Below are positions 6,406 to 7,006 of a stretch of DNA of 7,006 nucleotides, piece by piece (the first letter of the stretch is position 1; the number at the start of each line of letters is the position of its first letter). The stretch is from positions 1 to 7,006 of the forward strand of contig DASUVX010000064.1 of the NCBI GenBank assembly GCA_036378735.1, in the 5' to 3' direction. The notes under the pieces are model-generated. The model was not told where the DNA came from, did not search any database, and was given only the letters and a program-made list of their open reading frames with translations. This stretch comes from GCA-003244245 sp036378735. Its GTDB lineage: Bacteria > Actinomycetota > Actinomycetes > Mycobacteriales > Pseudonocardiaceae. Both the position numbers and the translations under genes were made by a program.

Positions 6406-6411
6406 ACGCTA
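6406..6411 (-). promoter_or_regulatory. Candidate -10 element of the epimerase gene
   Basis: On the minus strand TAGCGT (6411-6406) fits the mycobacterial TANNNT -10 and ends 7 bases before the GTG at 6398, so a leaderless transcript could begin on that codon. There is no Shine-Dalgarno before either candidate GTG, which agrees with this. The -35 position (GGGTAC, 6434-6429) is poor. Confidence 0.3.
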
Positions 6412-6425
6412 CGTCAGCTAGCTGG

Positions 6426-6435
6426 TGGGTACCCA
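6426..6435. promoter_or_regulatory. Palindrome upstream of the epimerase gene
   Basis: TGGGTACCCA is a perfect 10-bp palindrome covering the -35 position of the candidate epimerase promoter. CGGGT-A-ACCCG (6499-6509) repeats the GGGTA/CCC theme about 70 bp further away as a 5-bp inverted repeat with a 1-bp centre. The pair could bind a dimeric regulator. No protein can be named, and 10-bp palindromes also arise by chance. Confidence 0.25.
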
Positions 6436-6445
6436 TGAGGGTTCG

Positions 6446-6467
6446 CTGTCACCTGAATGGGTGGCAG
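6446..6467. other. Hairpin-forming inverted repeat
   Basis: CTGTCACC (6446-6453) can pair with GGTGGCAG (6460-6467) over a 6-base loop TGAATG, giving eight base pairs with one G-U wobble. No T-run follows on either strand, so it is not a standard terminator. It lies in the spacer between the divergent epimerase and Gly-rich genes. Confidence 0.35.
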
Positions 6468-6514
6468 TCGGCTTGGGTTGCATGGTCGGGGTCAGCAACG
6501 GGTAACCCGCTAGC

Positions 6515-6590
6515 GCAAGCAAGACTGGGGTGAACCAACCACAGTCGCTGCTTGCCCGGACGAAGTCCGAGCGGTGGCCATGAGCCGCCG
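6515..6590. ncRNA. Candidate structured RNA: three consecutive stem-loops
   Basis: Hairpin 1: GCAAGCA (6515-6521) pairs with TGCTTGC (6549-6555). Inside it GACTG (6523-6527) pairs with CAGTC (6542-6546). The result is 12 Watson-Crick pairs broken only by A6522 against G6547-C6548, with a 14-base loop. One base later, hairpin 2: CGGAC (6557-6561), triloop GAA, GTCCG (6565-6569). Two bases later, hairpin 3: CGGTGGC (6572-6578) with GCCGCCG (6584-6590), one G-U wobble, loop CATGA. Stacked stems in a non-coding spacer suggest a small RNA, a leader structure or protein-binding sites. The strand is unknown, no Rfam family is recognised, and short GC-rich stems are common by chance; only hairpin 1 is individually striking. 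Confidence 0.3.
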
Positions 6591-6595
6591 ATAAT
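6590..6595 (+). promoter_or_regulatory. Candidate -10 element for the Gly-rich small gene
   Basis: GATAAT matches the -10 consensus at 5 of 6 positions in otherwise GC-rich DNA. Transcription would start near 6602, leaving a leader of about 140 bases before the ATG at 6745. No -35 is recognisable (CCGAGC with a 17-bp spacer), which is often the case in mycobacterial promoters. It abuts the third stem-loop. If correct, the 6515-6590 hairpins lie upstream of this transcript. Confidence 0.35.
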
Positions 6596-6697
6596 AAGGG
6601 CCGTGGACAGGTATTTGCCGGCTTACGCGGCCAGTATTTCGCCACCAGGGCTTCTGTCGCCCGCTGCTCACGCAATTGCGGAAAGTTTCATTTGTTT

Positions 6698-6725
6698 CCG
6701 TTGGCAACGGGTTCCTGGTGGGAAC
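6698..6725 (+). promoter_or_regulatory. Two abutting hairpins in the mRNA leader just before the RBS
   Basis: CCGTT-GGC-AACGG (6698-6710) and GTTCC-TGGTG-GGAAC (6711-6725) are perfect 5-bp stems placed end to end. They finish a few bases before the purine-rich ribosome binding site AGGGAGGGAAG (about 6730-6740). They leave the RBS free, so they could stabilise the 5' end of the message, bind a regulator, or switch with an alternative fold. No known riboswitch is recognised. Confidence 0.35.
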
Positions 6726-6744
6726 GAAAGAGGGAGGGAAGATC

Positions 6745-6981
6745 ATGAGGATCACCGACGTCTTCCGGTTTGGTTACGGTGGCGGTGACCACGATAACGA
6801 CCACGGCCACCACGGTTGGGGCAGCTATGGCGGCGGCTCGAACTACAGCAGCTGGGGCGGCTACGGCAGCGGTTCGAACTGCAGCAGCTGGGGCGGCTAC
6901 GGCGGCGGTTCGAACTGCAGCAGCTGGGGCGGTTATGGCGGCGGTCACGGCCGTAAGAAGCACGATAAATGTGACTACTAA
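6745..6981 (+). CDS. Small Gly/Ser/Tyr/Trp/His-rich repeat protein (78 residues), function unknown
   Basis: ATG 6745 is preceded by a strong purine-rich ribosome binding site (GGGAGGGAAG, about 5 bases before the ATG), so it is preferred over the in-frame TTG at 6676. Layout: a short N-terminus MRITDVFRFGYGGG; an acidic/His cluster DHDNDHGHHG (15-24); a half repeat WGSYGGG (25-31); three 12-residue repeats SN(Y/C)SSWGGYG(G/S)G (32-67); and a basic tail HGRKKHDKCDY (68-78). Cysteines are at 46, 58 and 76. There is no signal peptide or membrane helix. Composition suggests low-complexity, metal-binding (His/Asp/Cys) or adhesive behaviour. A heavily Gly/Ser/Cys core after a short N-terminal segment also recalls precursors of azole-containing peptides such as microcin B17, but no modification enzyme is visible in the window. 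Gene reality likely; function not known. Confidence 0.75.
   Translation: MRITDVFRFGYGGGDHDNDHGHHGWGSYGGGSNYSSWGGYGSGSNCSSWGGYGGGSNCSSWGGYGGGHGRKKHDKCDY
6838..6945 (+). repeat. 36-bp in-frame tandem repeat, three copies
   Basis: Copies lie at 6838-6873, 6874-6909 and 6910-6945. Copies 1 and 2 differ at two bases, both changing the residue (Tyr to Cys, Ser to Gly). Copies 2 and 3 differ at two silent bases. A related half unit (6817-6837, WGSYGGG) precedes them. The array lies wholly inside the small Gly-rich gene, so slippage would add or remove 12-residue units without a frameshift. Confidence 0.92.
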
Positions 6982-7006
6982 TCGACTCTGCATGAGTTCG
7001 GGCGGC

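Larger units (their letters stand above)
6408..6744. other. Intergenic spacer between divergent epimerase and Gly-rich genes
   Basis: About 337 bases without a gene I can support. It holds the candidate epimerase promoter, the TGGGTACCCA and CGGGTAACCCG palindromes, several hairpins, a GATAAT element and the leader of the small Gly-rich gene, each described separately. A minus-strand frame (6675-6418) includes a hydrophobic run (PVLLALAGYPLL) but lacks a good start or recognisable domain. No tRNA, insertion-sequence end or CRISPR repeat is seen. Confidence 0.6.

Noticed and set aside
6557..6569. CGGAC-GAA-GTCCG as an intrinsic terminator
   Set aside because: Short stem and no T-run on either strand.
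6418..6675. Minus-strand 85-codon frame in the intergenic spacer with a hydrophobic stretch
   Set aside because: No start with an RBS and no recognised family, and it overlaps the hairpin-rich region. Kept only as a note; it could be a remnant.
6676..6744. TTG-initiated 23-residue N-terminal extension of the Gly-rich protein
   Set aside because: The ATG at 6745 has a strong RBS, and the extension would translate through the RBS and two hairpins.
6870..6918. GGTTCGAAC sequences resembling a tRNA T-loop
   Set aside because: They are the Gly-Ser-Asn codons of the tandem repeats; no acceptor, D or anticodon arms are present.
6838..6945. 36-bp repeats as a CRISPR array
   Set aside because: The units are directly contiguous with no unique spacers and encode an in-frame protein repeat.

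Overview
The window looks like chromosomal DNA from a high-GC actinobacterium, most likely a Mycobacterium. The evidence is strong G/C bias at third codon positions, a DUF222/HNH protein of the mycobacterial 13E12-repeat type, candidate leaderless promoters in the mycobacterial style, and a convergent membrane-protein/epimerase pair. I recall the same arrangement for M. tuberculosis Rv0537c and Rv0536 (galE3). These assignments rest on motif recognition by eye, because no search could be run.

Left part, 1-1873, minus strand: a compact three-gene unit. A TetR-family regulator (1873-1274) is followed after 24 nt by a metallo-beta-lactamase-fold protein with an unusual ligand pattern (1249-404). 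After another 17 nt comes a mycothiol-dependent maleylpyruvate isomerase/DinB-type protein that runs off the left edge (386-1). The last two have good AGGAG ribosome binding sites. The TetR promoter region holds repeated GTCAG elements that make a plausible self-operator. A small autoregulated detoxification or metabolic cassette is the natural reading, but the substrate is unknown.

Middle part, 1874-3959, plus strand: a 238-bp divergent spacer, then the DUF222/HNH gene (2112-3338), an unrecognised 51-codon ORF (3342-3497), and a short NAD(P)-binding NmrA-like gene (3513-3959). The last seems to have lost about 55-65 internal residues compared with its family. This stretch has the look of accessory or eroding DNA next to a 13E12-type gene.

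Right part, 3956-6398: a polytopic membrane protein (plus strand) starts inside the stop region of the short NAD(P)-binding gene. It ends in a 14-bp tail-to-tail overlap with a minus-strand NAD-dependent sugar epimerase. That epimerase carries an inserted CxxH...CxxC putative zinc-binding module like the one I associate with dTDP-L-rhamnose 4-epimerase-type enzymes. A role of the pair in cell-envelope glycan metabolism is a reasonable inference.

Far right, 6399-7006: a roughly 340-bp intergenic region unusually full of inverted repeats, including a 12-bp stem broken by one small internal loop and followed directly by two more hairpins. It leads into a small plus-strand gene (6745-6981) for a 78-residue Gly/Ser/Tyr/Trp/His-rich protein. 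Its core is three 12-residue repeats encoded by a 36-bp DNA repeat. This structured leader plus repeat peptide is the most novel-looking part of the window.
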